In this document: piece after piece, positions 9,601 to 18,600 of the stretch
Numbering within the stretch: the stretch's first letter is position 1
How the letters are laid out: each line of letters begins with the position of its first letter
Assembly: GCF_000003605.2 (NCBI RefSeq)
Contig: NW_003141807.1
Span: 191,534 to 214,633, forward strand
Direction of reading: 5' to 3'
DNA: 23,100 nucleotides
Source of the DNA: Saccoglossus kowalevskii
Taxonomy: Eukaryota; Hemichordata; Enteropneusta; Harrimaniidae
The notes under the pieces: model-generated
Seen by the model: only the letters and a program-made list of their open reading frames with translations
Database searches by the model: none
Told to the model about the DNA's origin: nothing
Translations under genes and position numbers: made by a program

Positions 9601-10328
9601 TATGAAAAGCACAAGTCGTTCAATTTGAGGGAAGGGGGTAGAACCCTGAAATTGAATAGCCACATTTAATTCTGCCCATGGCACTGTAAAACTGTAAAGT
9701 ACTGTAAAACATGTTGAAATATCTGCATATTTATTATTGAATTAATAGAATCTTAATTTATCTAAAGTGTCAACTATCTGATTGTGAGAATATACTTTCT
9801 GTTAAATTAGCTACATCTTGAATTAACGATATTAGATTAGGTAAATTAGGCATACTAACATGCTTGCTAAAAACACACCTTTTACAGTACTTTCTAGTTA
9901 ATAACACTTTTCAAGTCAGTATTTATATATATATATATGGCCACTTACCAAGGATAGTAAAAGGTACTCACAGGTTAATAACAACCATAAATAAAATATT
10001 GCAAACTATTAATCTTACAGGTACGGCAAACACGTTAGACATTTGCAACATTCCAGAAGGCACTCAGCGAAAAGATACAGAGACATTATTCGAAGATCTT
10101 GTTAAAGCAGGTGCTGAAATAAGATGGATACCAACAGGAGAGGATAGTTCTGAGAACAAAGAAAGTGATGTGAATGCAGATGAGAAAACGTCCAGTTACA
10201 ACATTGTGGCAATATTTAAGACTGCTGAAAGTGCCCAGTCCGCACTTAGTAGTATACCAAATGCAAAATATACGTTACGACTCGCGAGTAAGCAGTATGA
10301 ATTCAAAGGAGTGGCTTCCTCTACATGA
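3594..10328 (+). CDS. R3HDM1/2: R3H domain-containing protein 1/2-like (R3HDM1/R3HDM2/ARPP21 family), 3' eight exons
   Basis: Join 3594-3649, 4112-4344, 6171-6500, 6677-6876, 7151-7435, 7631-8669, 9176-9298, 10021-10328: 2574 nt, 857 residues plus TGA, every junction GT-AG and phase-consistent. Family signatures appear in the expected order: EQRPWSSVDSSGSER and VTKASSFAG (after the SUZ region), LLRGDSSGSS, VPPGSILINPQTG followed by LLADGSPMVYQPP, MHGMSLSREPS, a long Q/P-rich stretch, RKVYSVDHRPPKSTELYNPD, and a C-terminal LDICNIPEGTQRKDTETLF...YNIVAIFKTAESAQSAL domain. Family members bind RNA in the cytoplasm through R3H and SUZ domains; those N-terminal domains are absent here and must be encoded upstream of the window. 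The Q/P-rich part is probably disordered. The C-terminal block looks RRM-like (inference from pattern). Which vertebrate paralogue is closest cannot be decided. Confidence 0.9.
3650..4111 (+). other. Intron of R3HDM-like gene
   Basis: Lies between the donor at 3650 and the acceptor ending at 4111. AT-rich and without a recognisable feature. Confidence 0.7.
4112..4344 (+). CDS. R3HDM1/2: R3HDM-like exon: conserved PWSS/ASSFAG serine-rich block
   Basis: Acceptor AG at 4110-4111, donor GTAAGC at 4345. The translation holds the most family-diagnostic run in the window: SSNSEE, then EQRPWSSVDSSGSER, VTKASSFAG and LLRGDSSGSS, matching the EPRPWSSTDSDGS, VTKASSFSG and LTRGDS blocks of vertebrate R3HDM1/2. 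It ends in phase 1 (one G), which joins AC of the 6171 exon to give Asp. A second in-phase donor lies 12 nt downstream, with exon end at 4356. Confidence 0.9.
4345..6170 (+). other. Intron of R3HDM-like gene
   Basis: The longest intron between confirmed exons of this gene in the window. It contains the alternative donor at 4357, a possible cassette exon at 4868-4939, a C/T-rich tract near 4998-5025 and T-rich runs near 4730 and 5280-5330. No other feature was recognised. Confidence 0.7.
4868..4939 (+). other. Candidate cassette exon inside the R3HDM-like intron
   Basis: A strong acceptor (long pyrimidine tract from about 4830, branch-point-like CTAATCTGAC, TTTTCAG ending at 4867) is followed by 72 nt of balanced composition and a GTAAAT donor at 4940. 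Both ends are compatible with phase 1, so inclusion between the 4112 and 6171 exons would add 24 codons with no stop (CYDQPLISNTSCSFYTTSKL and then LKK). No homology to vertebrate family members was recognised, so this is a prediction from splice signals and phase only. Confidence 0.25.
6171..6500 (+). CDS. R3HDM1/2: R3HDM-like exon: S/P/Q-rich region with PPGSILINPQTG motif
   Basis: Acceptor TTTTGGCAG ends at 6170; donor GTAGGC at 6501. It encodes DSSERSGGSPSFRPL, a proline run followed by glutamines, then SVPPGSILINPQTG. The last motif is nearly identical to the GIPPGSILINPQTG block of ARPP21/R3HDM. It ends in phase 1. The open frame continues into the intron to about 6598, but the conserved motif stops at the donor and resumes in the next exon, which supports splicing. 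Confidence 0.9.
6677..6876 (+). CDS. R3HDM1/2: R3HDM-like exon: ADGSPMVY motif and Q-rich linker
   Basis: Acceptor CTACCTAG ends at 6676; donor GTTTGT at 6877. It begins TPYLLADGSPMVYQPP, the continuation of the motif in the previous exon (family form: QPFINPDGSPVVYNPP), then becomes Q/P/S-rich. It ends in phase 0 after YSG. A second GT at 6881 would shift the phase and is not used in this model. Confidence 0.87.
7151..7435 (+). CDS. R3HDM1/2: R3HDM-like exon: MSLSREPS motif and M/Q/P-rich region
   Basis: Acceptor CTGTACAG ends at 7150; donor CAG/GTTTGT at 7436. Phase 0 at both ends, 95 codons. It starts DSQGSMQDMASQMHGMSLSR, matching the DNLSNPFGQMSLSRQ-type block of R3HDM proteins, followed by PPP and QQ runs. 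Because the exon is symmetric, skipping it would keep the frame. Confidence 0.88.
7631..8669 (+). CDS. R3HDM1/2: R3HDM-like long exon: Q/P-rich low-complexity region and KVYSVDH motif
   Basis: Acceptor TTTGTTTGTAG ends at 7630; donor GTAATG at 8670. About 346 codons, dominated by glutamine and proline, including a mixed CAA/CAG glutamine-histidine run around 8047-8095. Family landmarks are QMPVYYQPMP (family: GVPVYYSMIP), RKVYSVDHRPPKSTELYNPD (family: KYYSMDQRGQKPGDLYSPD) and SSPVQSPDPGSVP (family: SPTQSPAPSP). A tandem in-phase donor 9 nt earlier would end the exon at 8660. The interrupted CAA/CAG mix should make the glutamine tract more stable than a pure CAG run. Confidence 0.9.
8670..9175 (+). 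other. Intron of R3HDM-like gene
   Basis: AT-rich and bounded by the donor at 8670 (or 8661) and the acceptor ending at 9175. Nothing else was recognised in it. Confidence 0.75.
9176..9298 (+). CDS. R3HDM1/2: R3HDM-like exon: lysine-rich linker before C-terminal domain
   Basis: Acceptor TTATTTCAG ends at 9175; donor GTAAGA at 9299. Phase 1 in and phase 1 out. It encodes QRPSTYNQPKGKIAKTATKG followed by KLRKIQQLDSM, a basic linker that takes the position of the HGNRGKRQALKSASTDL segment in vertebrate R3HDM2. The basic clusters could contribute to nucleic-acid binding or nuclear import, but this is inference. Confidence 0.85.
9299..10020 (+). other. Intron of R3HDM-like gene
   Basis: AT-rich, with a short (TA)n tract at about 9921-9938. 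No exon or element was recognised. Confidence 0.75.
10021..10328 (+). CDS. R3HDM1/2: R3HDM-like terminal coding exon: conserved C-terminal domain
   Basis: Acceptor ATCTTACAG ends at 10020; stop TGA at 10326-10328. It encodes TANTLDICNIPEGTQRKDTE, TLFEDLVKAGAEIRWI, an acidic insert, then YNIVAIFKTAESAQSALSSI and YTLRLASKQYEFK. This matches the vertebrate C-terminus (VLEVTDLPEGITRTEADKLF, GAKIQWLKD, YTIVAVFPSPLAAQNA, FKLRMAKKNYD). The alternating strand and helix pattern resembles an RRM fold. The protein ends soon after FKGVASST, a little shorter than vertebrate family members, which end in ILERASSQ. Confidence 0.92.
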
Positions 10329-10759
10329 GAAGATATTTTTTATAGAGAAACTTCATTCTTAGAATACAATACAAGAGAAAAAATTTGGAGATGTTTGTCT
10401 GGGATAAAAAAACTTAACTGTTTGATTTTGTTTCCAAAACTGAACACAACTTGTGCTTCTTAACTGAAGAGAAAAGTATTTCTGATGAAAACTAACTAGT
10501 GATTAGTCTCACAAACTCAAAAACACTGATGGCTTGAAGCCAAGGCAGAACTAAAAATGCTTATAACAGTCAGTTTTTCAACACTCATCATTTCAAATAT
10601 AGATGTCATCCTGTTCCTACTGGTCTGCCTTTTTTCTATAACTTTATTTTCTCCATTTCGTGTTTAAAAAAATATAATAGTCTTTTTTTCTTCTTCATAT
10701 CTTCAAACCATGTACATTCTACAGACTGAGGGTAAGGGGCCATGTCAGCAACACAGCTG

Positions 10760-10765
10760 AATAAA
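10760..10765 (+). terminator. Candidate poly(A) signal AATAAA for the R3HDM-like gene
   Basis: First canonical AATAAA after the stop codon, giving a 3' UTR of about 430-460 nt. GT-rich sequence (GTGGTTTGTG) follows about 30 nt downstream, as expected for a cleavage element. The stretch 10329-10759 has no other recognisable feature. An ATTAAA at about 11144 is an alternative. Confidence 0.5.
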
Positions 10766-10766
10766 C

Positions 10767-10777
10767 AAGATGGCGGC
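10767..10777 (+). promoter_or_regulatory. YY1-consensus match AAGATGGCGGC
   Basis: Perfect match to the known YY1 consensus (AAnATGGCGGC), immediately after the candidate poly(A) signal of the R3HDM-like gene. No start codon context or downstream gene on this strand is evident, so function is unknown. Confidence 0.25.
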
Positions 10778-10970
10778 ATTTGAGATTACAGTGGTTTGTG
10801 CAAATGACTGCCTAGCATCGTGTAGAAATAGACATAAGAGGTTGGAGTGTGCTGAATATTCATCAACTTAAGTGGCCATACTAGAAAAAATATTCATTAG
10901 TTTCTGTGGACAGTATACATTCTGAGTGAAAAATATTTCTCCAACTCTGGCGGCCATATGTGCGTTGCAT

Positions 10971-11128
10971 TTTCACCAACATGTCCTAAATGTGTTGAAT
11001 ATTCACCAACATGTCCTAAATGTGTAGAATATTCACCAACATGTCCTAAATGTGTAGAATATTCACCAACATGTCCTAAATGTGTAGAATATTCACCAAC
11101 ATGTCCTAAATGTGTAGAATATTCACCT
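10971..11128 (+). repeat. 30-bp minisatellite, five near-identical copies
   Basis: ATGTCCTAAATGTGT starts at 10981, 11011, 11041, 11071 and 11101, an exact 30-bp period. Copies 2-5 are identical over most of the unit; copy 1 has GTTGAAT in place of GTAGAAT. Since 30 is a multiple of 3, one frame stays open and reads PTCPKCVEYS repeatedly, with a CxxC in every unit. A related single unit, GAATATTCATCAAC, lies upstream at about 10854. Confidence 0.95.
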
Positions 11129-11946
11129 GCTTGGGTGGCATGAGATTAAAAATATTCTCCAAACTAGAGGGCCTGATTATTGTAGCAAAAACATATCAAA
11201 TCTGCCCCATGCAAGTATTCAAATTAGGAAAAAATGATTATTCATCAAAGTATTACAGGGATTTTAGATGCACAAGAATTTCTGATCTTCCTGATGGTGT
11301 TGAATATCAAATATGTGGTACAGTTTAGAACTGGTCTGTCAGGTAGTTATAGTCCAACAATCAATTGTGTGATGAAGAGCCTGGATAAATGTCAATATGG
11401 TCTCTTTTCCTTGACCCCTGGACCTGGACATTTGGCTGGAGAGCTTACCGACTTGATTTGTGTTTACTTTGATAATAATTTAGTATGACTGGTAGAAATT
11501 AAGTTTTGCACTAAACAAAAATGATTGGTTTATTTTTTTAAATTTTTGTCTTTAAAACTGATTAATTGTAGGTTTTTTTATTTTTAATTTCTTAATTTGA
11601 TTTTGTGTTCCAAACCACTGCCTTGCAGCCCTTCCCATAGAGTGTCAAATTGAGAATACTTCCCGTCCTCCTCAACTTGTCCCTCCATTCATTGGGCTAA
11701 ACCATTACCAGGTCAGGGCTGCTCAGCTTTACATATTGACATTTATTCAAATTGATTAAAATTCAAATTAACAATCTGAAGTGTTGAGTAGCTTCAGTGC
11801 ATCGGGTAAGGTGTGAGTATTACTGCAATCTACACTTGCACTCCACACAACCTTGTCTGACACCCCTGCAATTACTTGGACTGTACTATTCAAATGGTAG
11901 GGGGGGAGACAATATTGTGATGGAGCAGTGTGTCATAGATAACTCG
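11129..11946. other. Intergenic stretch, nothing recognised
   Basis: AT-rich sequence between the 30-bp minisatellite and the TGATGTCA array, downstream of the R3HDM-like gene. Short open frames here show no familiar motif. Confidence 0.6.
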
Positions 11947-12042
11947 TGATGTCATATCCTGTTATGCTATTATATGATGTCATATCCTATTATGTGATGT
12001 CATATCCTGTTATACTATTATGTGATGTCATATCCTGTAATG
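11947..12042. repeat. Short array of TGATGTCATATCCT, four copies
   Basis: TGATGTCATATCCT begins at 11947, 11975, 11995 and 12023, giving spacings of 28, 20 and 28 bp. The 20-bp spacing is a unit lacking the 8-bp GTTATGCT-type segment. The octamer TGATGTCA also recurs in the larger array at 12499-13385. Confidence 0.9.
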
Positions 12043-12269
12043 ATCTGTTCTCAAAAATATTGAAATCAATTATGTTATTCTGAAGTTAATATGAAATAAT
12101 TTTTTTTTTTAGATATTTTTTTTTAATTAAAAAAAACACTTTGAAATTTAGAAGTATTTTGATTTAACCATGGAGATAAAATTGGCGTTTTTTTCAGGCC
12201 ATGCAAATGAAATGTGTATACTGTAAAGATTTGGTCTCAAATCCTAATGCATTTTTGTATCATGCACAG

Positions 12270-12298
12270 GGTTGTTTATTTATTTATTTATTTATTTT
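12270..12298. repeat. (TTTA)n microsatellite
   Basis: About six TTTA units in an intergenic AT-rich stretch (12043-12498) that otherwise shows only homopolymer A and T runs. Confidence 0.85.
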
Positions 12299-12498
12299 AG
12301 CTTTTGGAATTTATTTTAAAACCTTTTTTTAAATTTAGATTCATCAGTACAGTTCATGTATGTTTTGTAAAAAAAAATTTATGTCGGCCATGATTACTCT
12401 TTGCAGGAGGTAATTATGTAACTATTTGTTTATGCTTAAAACTGGATAAGATAATCTTCAAATAACATGATGCTGATTAACATCACAACTTACCTTAC

Positions 12499-13385
12499 CA
12501 AGGTAATTATTTTCACAACTTGAAAAACCATAGGTAATGACATCATTAGATAGCCCTAGGTAATAATGTCACAACTTGAAATAACCTTGTGTAATGACAT
12601 CATTAGATAGCCCTAGGTAATAATGTCACAACTTGAAATAACCTTGTGTGATGATAACATGGCCTTAGATGGTTCACGATAATGATGTCACAACTGTAAA
12701 TAACCCTGGGTAATGACATTGGATAGCCCTGAGTAATGATTTCACAACTTGAAATGACCTTGTGTGATGAAATCATGGCCTTAGATGGTCCACGATAATG
12801 ATGTCACAACTGTAAATAACCCTGGGTAATGACATTACATAACTCAAGGCAGTGATGACATCATTAGAAGGCCTTGAGTAATGATTTCACAACTTCAAAT
12901 AACCATGAGAAATAGCTTTGTGGCTTTAGATTGTCCTTCATAATGATGTCAAAACTTGGGATCAATGGGTAATAACACTGTCTAGCCCAAGGCAATGATG
13001 CCCAACTTGAAATAACCACGAGTGATGACATCATTAGAAAGCCCTGGGTAATGATGTCACAATTTGAATTAACCCTGGGTAATGACATGACCTTAGAAGG
13101 CCCTGGGAAATGATGTCACAACTTAAAATAACCACGAATGATGACATCATTAGAAGGCCCTGGGTAATGATGTCACAATTTGAATTAACCCTGGGTAATG
13201 ACATGGCCTTAGAAGGCCCTGGGAAATGATGTCACAACTTAAAATAACCACGAATGATGACATCATTAGAAGGCCCTGGGTAATGATGTCACAATTTGAA
13301 TTAACCCTGGGTAATGACATGGCCTTAGAAGGCCCTGGGAAATGATGTCACAACTTAAAATAACCCTGGGTAATGACATCATGAC
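12499..13385. repeat. Satellite-like array of ~58-bp monomers, 116-bp dimeric higher-order repeat at 3' end
   Basis: About 15 monomers of 57-59 bp share a core of TAATGATGTCACAACTTGAA, a TAACC(C)TGGGTAATGACAT segment and TTAGAAGGCCCTGGG. In the 3' part two monomer types alternate: one with CCTGGGTAATGACATGGCC, the other with CCACGAATGATGACATCATT. The dimer recurs at exactly 116 bp (ACCACGAATG at 13131 and 13247). The 5' part is more diverged, so the homogeneous end is at the right. Confidence 0.93.
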
Positions 13386-14966
13386 TTATTGAAATAATTC
13401 AAATACATGTACATGTTGTGTTAGCATCAGTGAAAAAAACGTTGTTTTTCATGTGTCAAAGTACATTAATTTGAATGTATGTATGTTTCTTATCAAAATT
13501 TGTCTTATTTGTCAATATATGCTTTTGTTTCCACGGCAACAAACACTGCCATTCAACAGATTTCATGGCAATATGAAAGCTTTGTTATTGTGTGCCAAAA
13601 ATCTAGGATAGTTTTGTTATGCTTTGTTGATAGTTGCATTATCTGTGTAAGTTTTTTTAAATCATGCCATGTGTAGAAAAACTGTAAAAGGCGAATACTT
13701 AATCTTTGTTAGGTCAAAGGTGGTGTTACTACATTTGTTTTAGTCACTCCCCCAATTCTTTGTCTATATTGCCATTTGTGTCCTGTAAAAAAAAAAATGA
13801 AATTCAACAACAAACCAGCCCTTTGTAAAGTAAAACTTCTATAGGAATTGTATGCAACATTGCAAACATTTTTACAAAACATAAAATCATTAGGTTGGAG
13901 ATCTGGTAGCAGTATAGATCAACGATGAAAAAAAAAAAGATCAGATATTTTTGCAGTCTGTTTTTTTTGTGATCAAAATAGCAATTTTCATGTAGTTAGA
14001 CATAATTATGCAATAGCCTAGAGTTGTATTACCATAACAACCATAATCTTTCCATCGCTGGGTGTTTCTCTCAGATCTAACCAGTCCTTTTCTCATCTAC
14101 TCAGTTGGACATTGAGGGTGCTAAAGCATATCACTGCAGTTGTGCATAATCTGCCATAGAGGGCGCTGTATTGTGAAGGCTTCCTGAATTTCCATCATGT
14201 CGCCCACCCACCCACTAATATCTAATGCATTGTAGCTGCTGCGTAATTTTTTTAGGTAGTGTGAAAAATAACATTAATACCTTTTTTTCAAAAAATTTGT
14301 TTCCCCCCCCTTGTAAAGGAGTCTGAGGAAATACCCAAAAATTTATTTTGTGTGCAATGTACAAATGAATTAAATTATTATGGACTGAAACGTTGATATT
14401 GTCTATGGTTCGTTTCTTATTAAAGTGTTGGTATCTCAAGCTGCAGCCCATAATTTTGTTTTTGTAGAGATTGGTCGTATTTTAGGAAATGGTAAAATGA
14501 CAGTTATATAATTAGATCCAATTTATTCACCAAACATAAATCCCCTCTACATGTTCAAATCTATGTCCGACACTTTTTTCATCGAAAATGATTAAATATT
14601 AACGGACCAAAAACATTTTGACATGATTAAGTACACCTGGAGACCTCACACTTCAAATTTCTCAGTTACAGAAAGTGCCAATATTTAAATTTGGTCTTTG
14701 TCCATGGATCATAGTTCTTGTTTTTGCGTGATCAAGTTACATGATACTTAATAGGACAAACTTGTTATCACAACGTGTGCTGAAAGTTCCACGCATGTGT
14801 GTAGCGTGTATATTGCAGTAAATTTTCTTTTGATCAGAATTACTACGTCGGCAGTAATTTGGGAATCCATCTGTGTTGGGAAAACAAGACAGCAGGTAAG
14901 ATTGTGTATTCTATGGTGCAAAAACAGACAAAGCTGCTACAAAATGTTGTCCTTGCTGATGGTGAT
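13386..14966. other. Intergenic region between convergent genes
   Basis: AT-rich, with scattered homopolymer runs (A near 13787 and 13928, C near 14303). No gene recognised. A CTCF-core-like sequence lies at 14157-14166. Confidence 0.6.
14157..14166 (+). promoter_or_regulatory. CTCF core-like sequence TAGAGGGCGC
   Basis: TAGAGGGCGC matches the 3' ten positions of the published vertebrate CTCF consensus (YAGRKGGCRS), although the 5' CCA part is shifted. It sits between the two convergent genes in otherwise AT-rich DNA. A short match like this can arise by chance. Confidence 0.2.
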
Positions 14967-14972
14967 TTTATT
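14967..14972 (-). terminator. Candidate poly(A) signal AATAAA for HUS1
   Basis: TTTATT on the plus strand reads AATAAA on the minus strand, about 570 nt after the HUS1 stop. The 14973-15544 stretch would then be the HUS1 3' UTR; it shows no other feature. The choice among TTTATT hits further away (for example near 14522) cannot be settled from sequence. Confidence 0.35.
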
Positions 14973-15544
14973 GTAAAACAATAACTGTGTTTCAGTGAAA
15001 TATTAAAGTATTAATATAGATGAGTACAACTTTGTAAATCACTAACTTCCTTGGAAAGTAGAAAAATGAAACGGATTGCGAGGCAAGTCGAGACATCCCC
15101 CAAAAAAGTACATGAAATTACATCACTAATTGTTCCATACTGAGATTAAGCAGTTTGATTGAGACAAACCGGAGATGAGGCATTGAAATATTGAAAAAAA
15201 AACTGAAAAGCAGTAACAAATTATTAAACAGAGTTGATGAAATGTTGTTTTTTTTGTCTGCGCATTGAATGCATTTGAGGTTTTACATAACTAACAGCGT
15301 CAGGTCAAATACAATAGTGAATTTACCCTATCATACTGATCAAAGTTAAAACAATGTTATGCAGCCTCAAACTCTATTGCATTTCACAAACACTGCTGAA
15401 GATACAACCTGATCTTAGCAACCTCGGAGGTGGAGCCCACGACTTTACCCCAGAGCTTATCTACTTGCATTCTGAAGATTAGTTTGAATGGATCCGACGA
15501 ATGCTCTTCACATTTCATCCACATAGCCATGTTTTCTTCAGTGG

Positions 15545-15630
15545 TCAAAGTGATATAACGGGTATAAAATACTGTAACGATAGGTCATCTTGGATCAAGA
15601 AAAAGTGAATAACTTTGTTGTGCACAATAT
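15545..15630 (-). CDS. HUS1: HUS1 terminal coding exon with stop
   Basis: Acceptor TTTTTTCTCCAG before 15630 on the minus strand; TGA stop at 15547-15545. The split Asn codon (A from the previous exon plus AT) is followed by [20 protein letters not shown] and FIPVISL, matching human NIVNNKMVHFDLLHEDVSLQ and YFIPALS. It fixes the true end of the gene and rules out an earlier stop that would result from read-through at 16640. Confidence 0.94.
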
Positions 15631-18600
15631 CTGGAGAAAAAAACAACAACAGAGAAACCCTTAGTATTGAGTGATGGTTGTTTCATCTTCTTTTCCCCAT
15701 AGAAACTCCTCTTTGAAGTTAAAACAAATTCCATGTACTCTCATAATGTAAAGATATTTAAATTGGATATCAACATGGTACGGTGTACTCCTAAGAACAC
15801 ATGTAGTCAATCCACACTTGTGTAAAGACCTAGATACGTCTACATGTACAAAGTAGCTAGTTTAACACAACAGTTAGGAAATAAGCCACAATCAGGGATG
15901 GGAATGAGAATTTTAATTTTCAGCTGAAAGTAAAGTAGCCTGGGTCACCAGTTACCACTTCATCTTTCACAATTCAAAGTCAAAGTCACTTCCTTGTCAA
16001 GCAATGCCCAAAGAAATTTTTTCCTAATGTCTTTATCGATTTCTTGCACGGCTGACTCGTTGTCTTTTGTAACCAATTTCACCATTATCGCAGCATGAAA
16101 CTTGTAAACAACAATCCAGTGCTGCTAATTGAAACAATGAAATGGCGCCGTTGGTGTATGGGTTTCGACCATCAGTATACAGTATCAGTATACAGGCCTC
16201 TCTGTTGCAGGCAACAATGACCCAACAGCGTGTTTACTTCAGGTGAATAAACAAGATCTGTATTCTTATCCCCCCCCCCTCTAAAGTGTTTTCCTTGAAT
16301 TCAGACGTTTCAGAAAATCAACCCCTGTGGGCTCAGAAATCCACAGATTCGCGGGAAAATTCTCATCCCTGCACAATATAGAAGGCATGATTTACCTACA
16401 CTAATACTGTATTTTCTGTTATTATTAGATGAAACCGTGAGCACCAAATTTCAAGACTATTTATTAATTGCTTTACACCAATATAAATATTTCTTATCAG
16501 TGGGCTAAATCTTTGTCCTGGGGTTTACATATAACTTGACATTCACACCATCTTGCATCTTATTCACCTTCCTGAACTTGCTATGAAATAAAATTTTAAC
16601 TTTAAATGCAATTCCTACATTACAACAGCAGTGAAACGATTAACAATACTCACTACAAATCACTTTACTTGGGTTCATCTGTTGCCCAATTAGGAAATTA
16701 GAAAATTTTTTAATATCAATTCTGGCAGACACAAAGTTCTGCGATTGACCATCCTGACTGATTTCGTACTGAGACTCTTCCAATTCACCGTCTTTATCTG
16801 AAAGAATATTAAACTTTATCATACATGTATACCTCTTATTGCCCCGGCCGTTGCAACGCTATGGCAAGTGCGCCCTCACACCAGGGTAATAATTTCCCGT
16901 ATCACGCCTGGCCAGCGCGCCCAGCTTTCATCAATCAAAACAAAACACGTCATTATAAATTACATTGTGTGTTTGAGGTCCTGTCATGGTAAAATTGTAA
17001 TTACTCCTACAAGACATATGATAAAACCTTTATTGACTGGATATGGCTTTAGCTGCCCTCGGTCGTACGACTTACGTGCCCTCACAAGCTTCCGCCACAT
17101 GACCTGGGACCACAAAAACCATATCTAGTCCATAATGAATAGTGTCAATTTGAGAGGAATTCCTGTGAAATATCAACAAAGATGCTTCAAATTTCCAGCC
17201 ACCCTTTTTCCTCACCAGATTAATACATATACTTTCACGTACCAAAGTTTGGCCTCTCCCGAACTTTGTCCAGGTGGGGGCTAATTAATGTTCACCCATA
17301 TATAACACTTTCCGAACAACAATGGATATTGTGAATTCAGTATGGACGCTGTTAAAAGTATTTCCACCCATGCTATTTCAACAAAAACAAATTCCCTTAG
17401 TCTGTCATTTTTAGCACTAAAATAGTGATCATAATTATAAAGTGAGGGAAAAACTGTCATTTTCAATTTAATTTTTAAATTTTCATAGTTGCCAGCCGGA
17501 AAATATTTAAAGTAGCCGGTGAATGAAGGAAGGAAGGAATGAAGGAAGAAATAAATAAATAAAGAAACAATGAAATAAAGAAAGATAAAGAGAGAAAGGA
17601 AGAAAGAAGATTATTTAGCAAGGCTTACACACAATCTACCCATATTTTTCGATTTGTATTTATGACATGAAAGCTGCATATTTGTCACATTCATGTCAGG
17701 CATCTCTTTCATGAATACATGTGCCAAACACAAATGCAATATTGGGGAATGCAAATAATAACACAAATCTGAGTTACATGAAAGCTGTGTGTGGATCACT
17801 TACTCCATGTTGGATTGGAAAGGTCTCTAAAATGTGTTGTAACAGACACCATGTCAGTCTCCACACTCAGATTCATCTCACCATTGCCATTACCAGAGAG
17901 AATCTGAAACAAAAAAAACACAATTGGGATACCCAGTCTTCTCACTGGACATGAAACATTTGCCTCATGATTTAATTTTTTTATCTCAGACTTTTTTACT
18001 TAGACAATTCATAAGCGTAGAATAAAATTCAAACTTAATAAACATTTGATTTCTATCGCTAGTTCCACATAGATAAGTAATAGTCTCATCTGTTTTGAAC
18101 TGATGGAACAATTTCACCACATGTGAAAACACTGACTATCAGGACATGCATCACATCACTGATTCTAAAGACCCATTTCACCAATATCTCAAAGCAATCA
18201 TGTGTCAGACACAAAAACACTGAACTGCACTAAGATTATATACACAAGTTCGGGAGAGATTGCAGAAAATTTATCATGGACACAAGAAATTAATGATGAT
18301 CAGGGTTTTTTCTAGAAAAAAACTGCAGAAGGGAGCACCGCAATTTAGCCGCGCCACCAAGTGGAGGAGATATGGTTCTCCATACCAGTGTGTGGAGCTC
18401 TTGATAATTCTAAGTTAAAATGGAGCATTCTATGGCTTCCTTGGGGTCAAAATTACTATCAGACAAGTCACAGTTGTAGACTGTGGCCATATGTGATCCC
18501 TTGTCAATCAGAATCGTGATATTTGTGATGATAAAATTGCGAAAGTTTTCGGTGTTGGTGCCCTCAAGCCTCATCAGGTACAGGCAATCGACGCAGTTTT

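Noticed and set aside
10958-11143. 61-residue cysteine repeat protein gene
   Set aside because: The open frame follows from a 30-bp repeat unit without internal stop; there is no sign of promoter, conservation or codon selection.
16140-16175. tRNA-like GGCGCCGTTGGTGTATGG plus GGTTTCGACC
   Set aside because: The A-box-like and B-box-like pieces are too close, and no cloverleaf can be drawn; the sequence lies inside the inverted-repeat element.
16515-16590. Minus-strand [17 protein letters not shown] as the HUS1 last exon
   Set aside because: It superficially resembles the HUS1 tail, but no acceptor gives the required phase. The exon at 15545-15630 matches far better and in phase.
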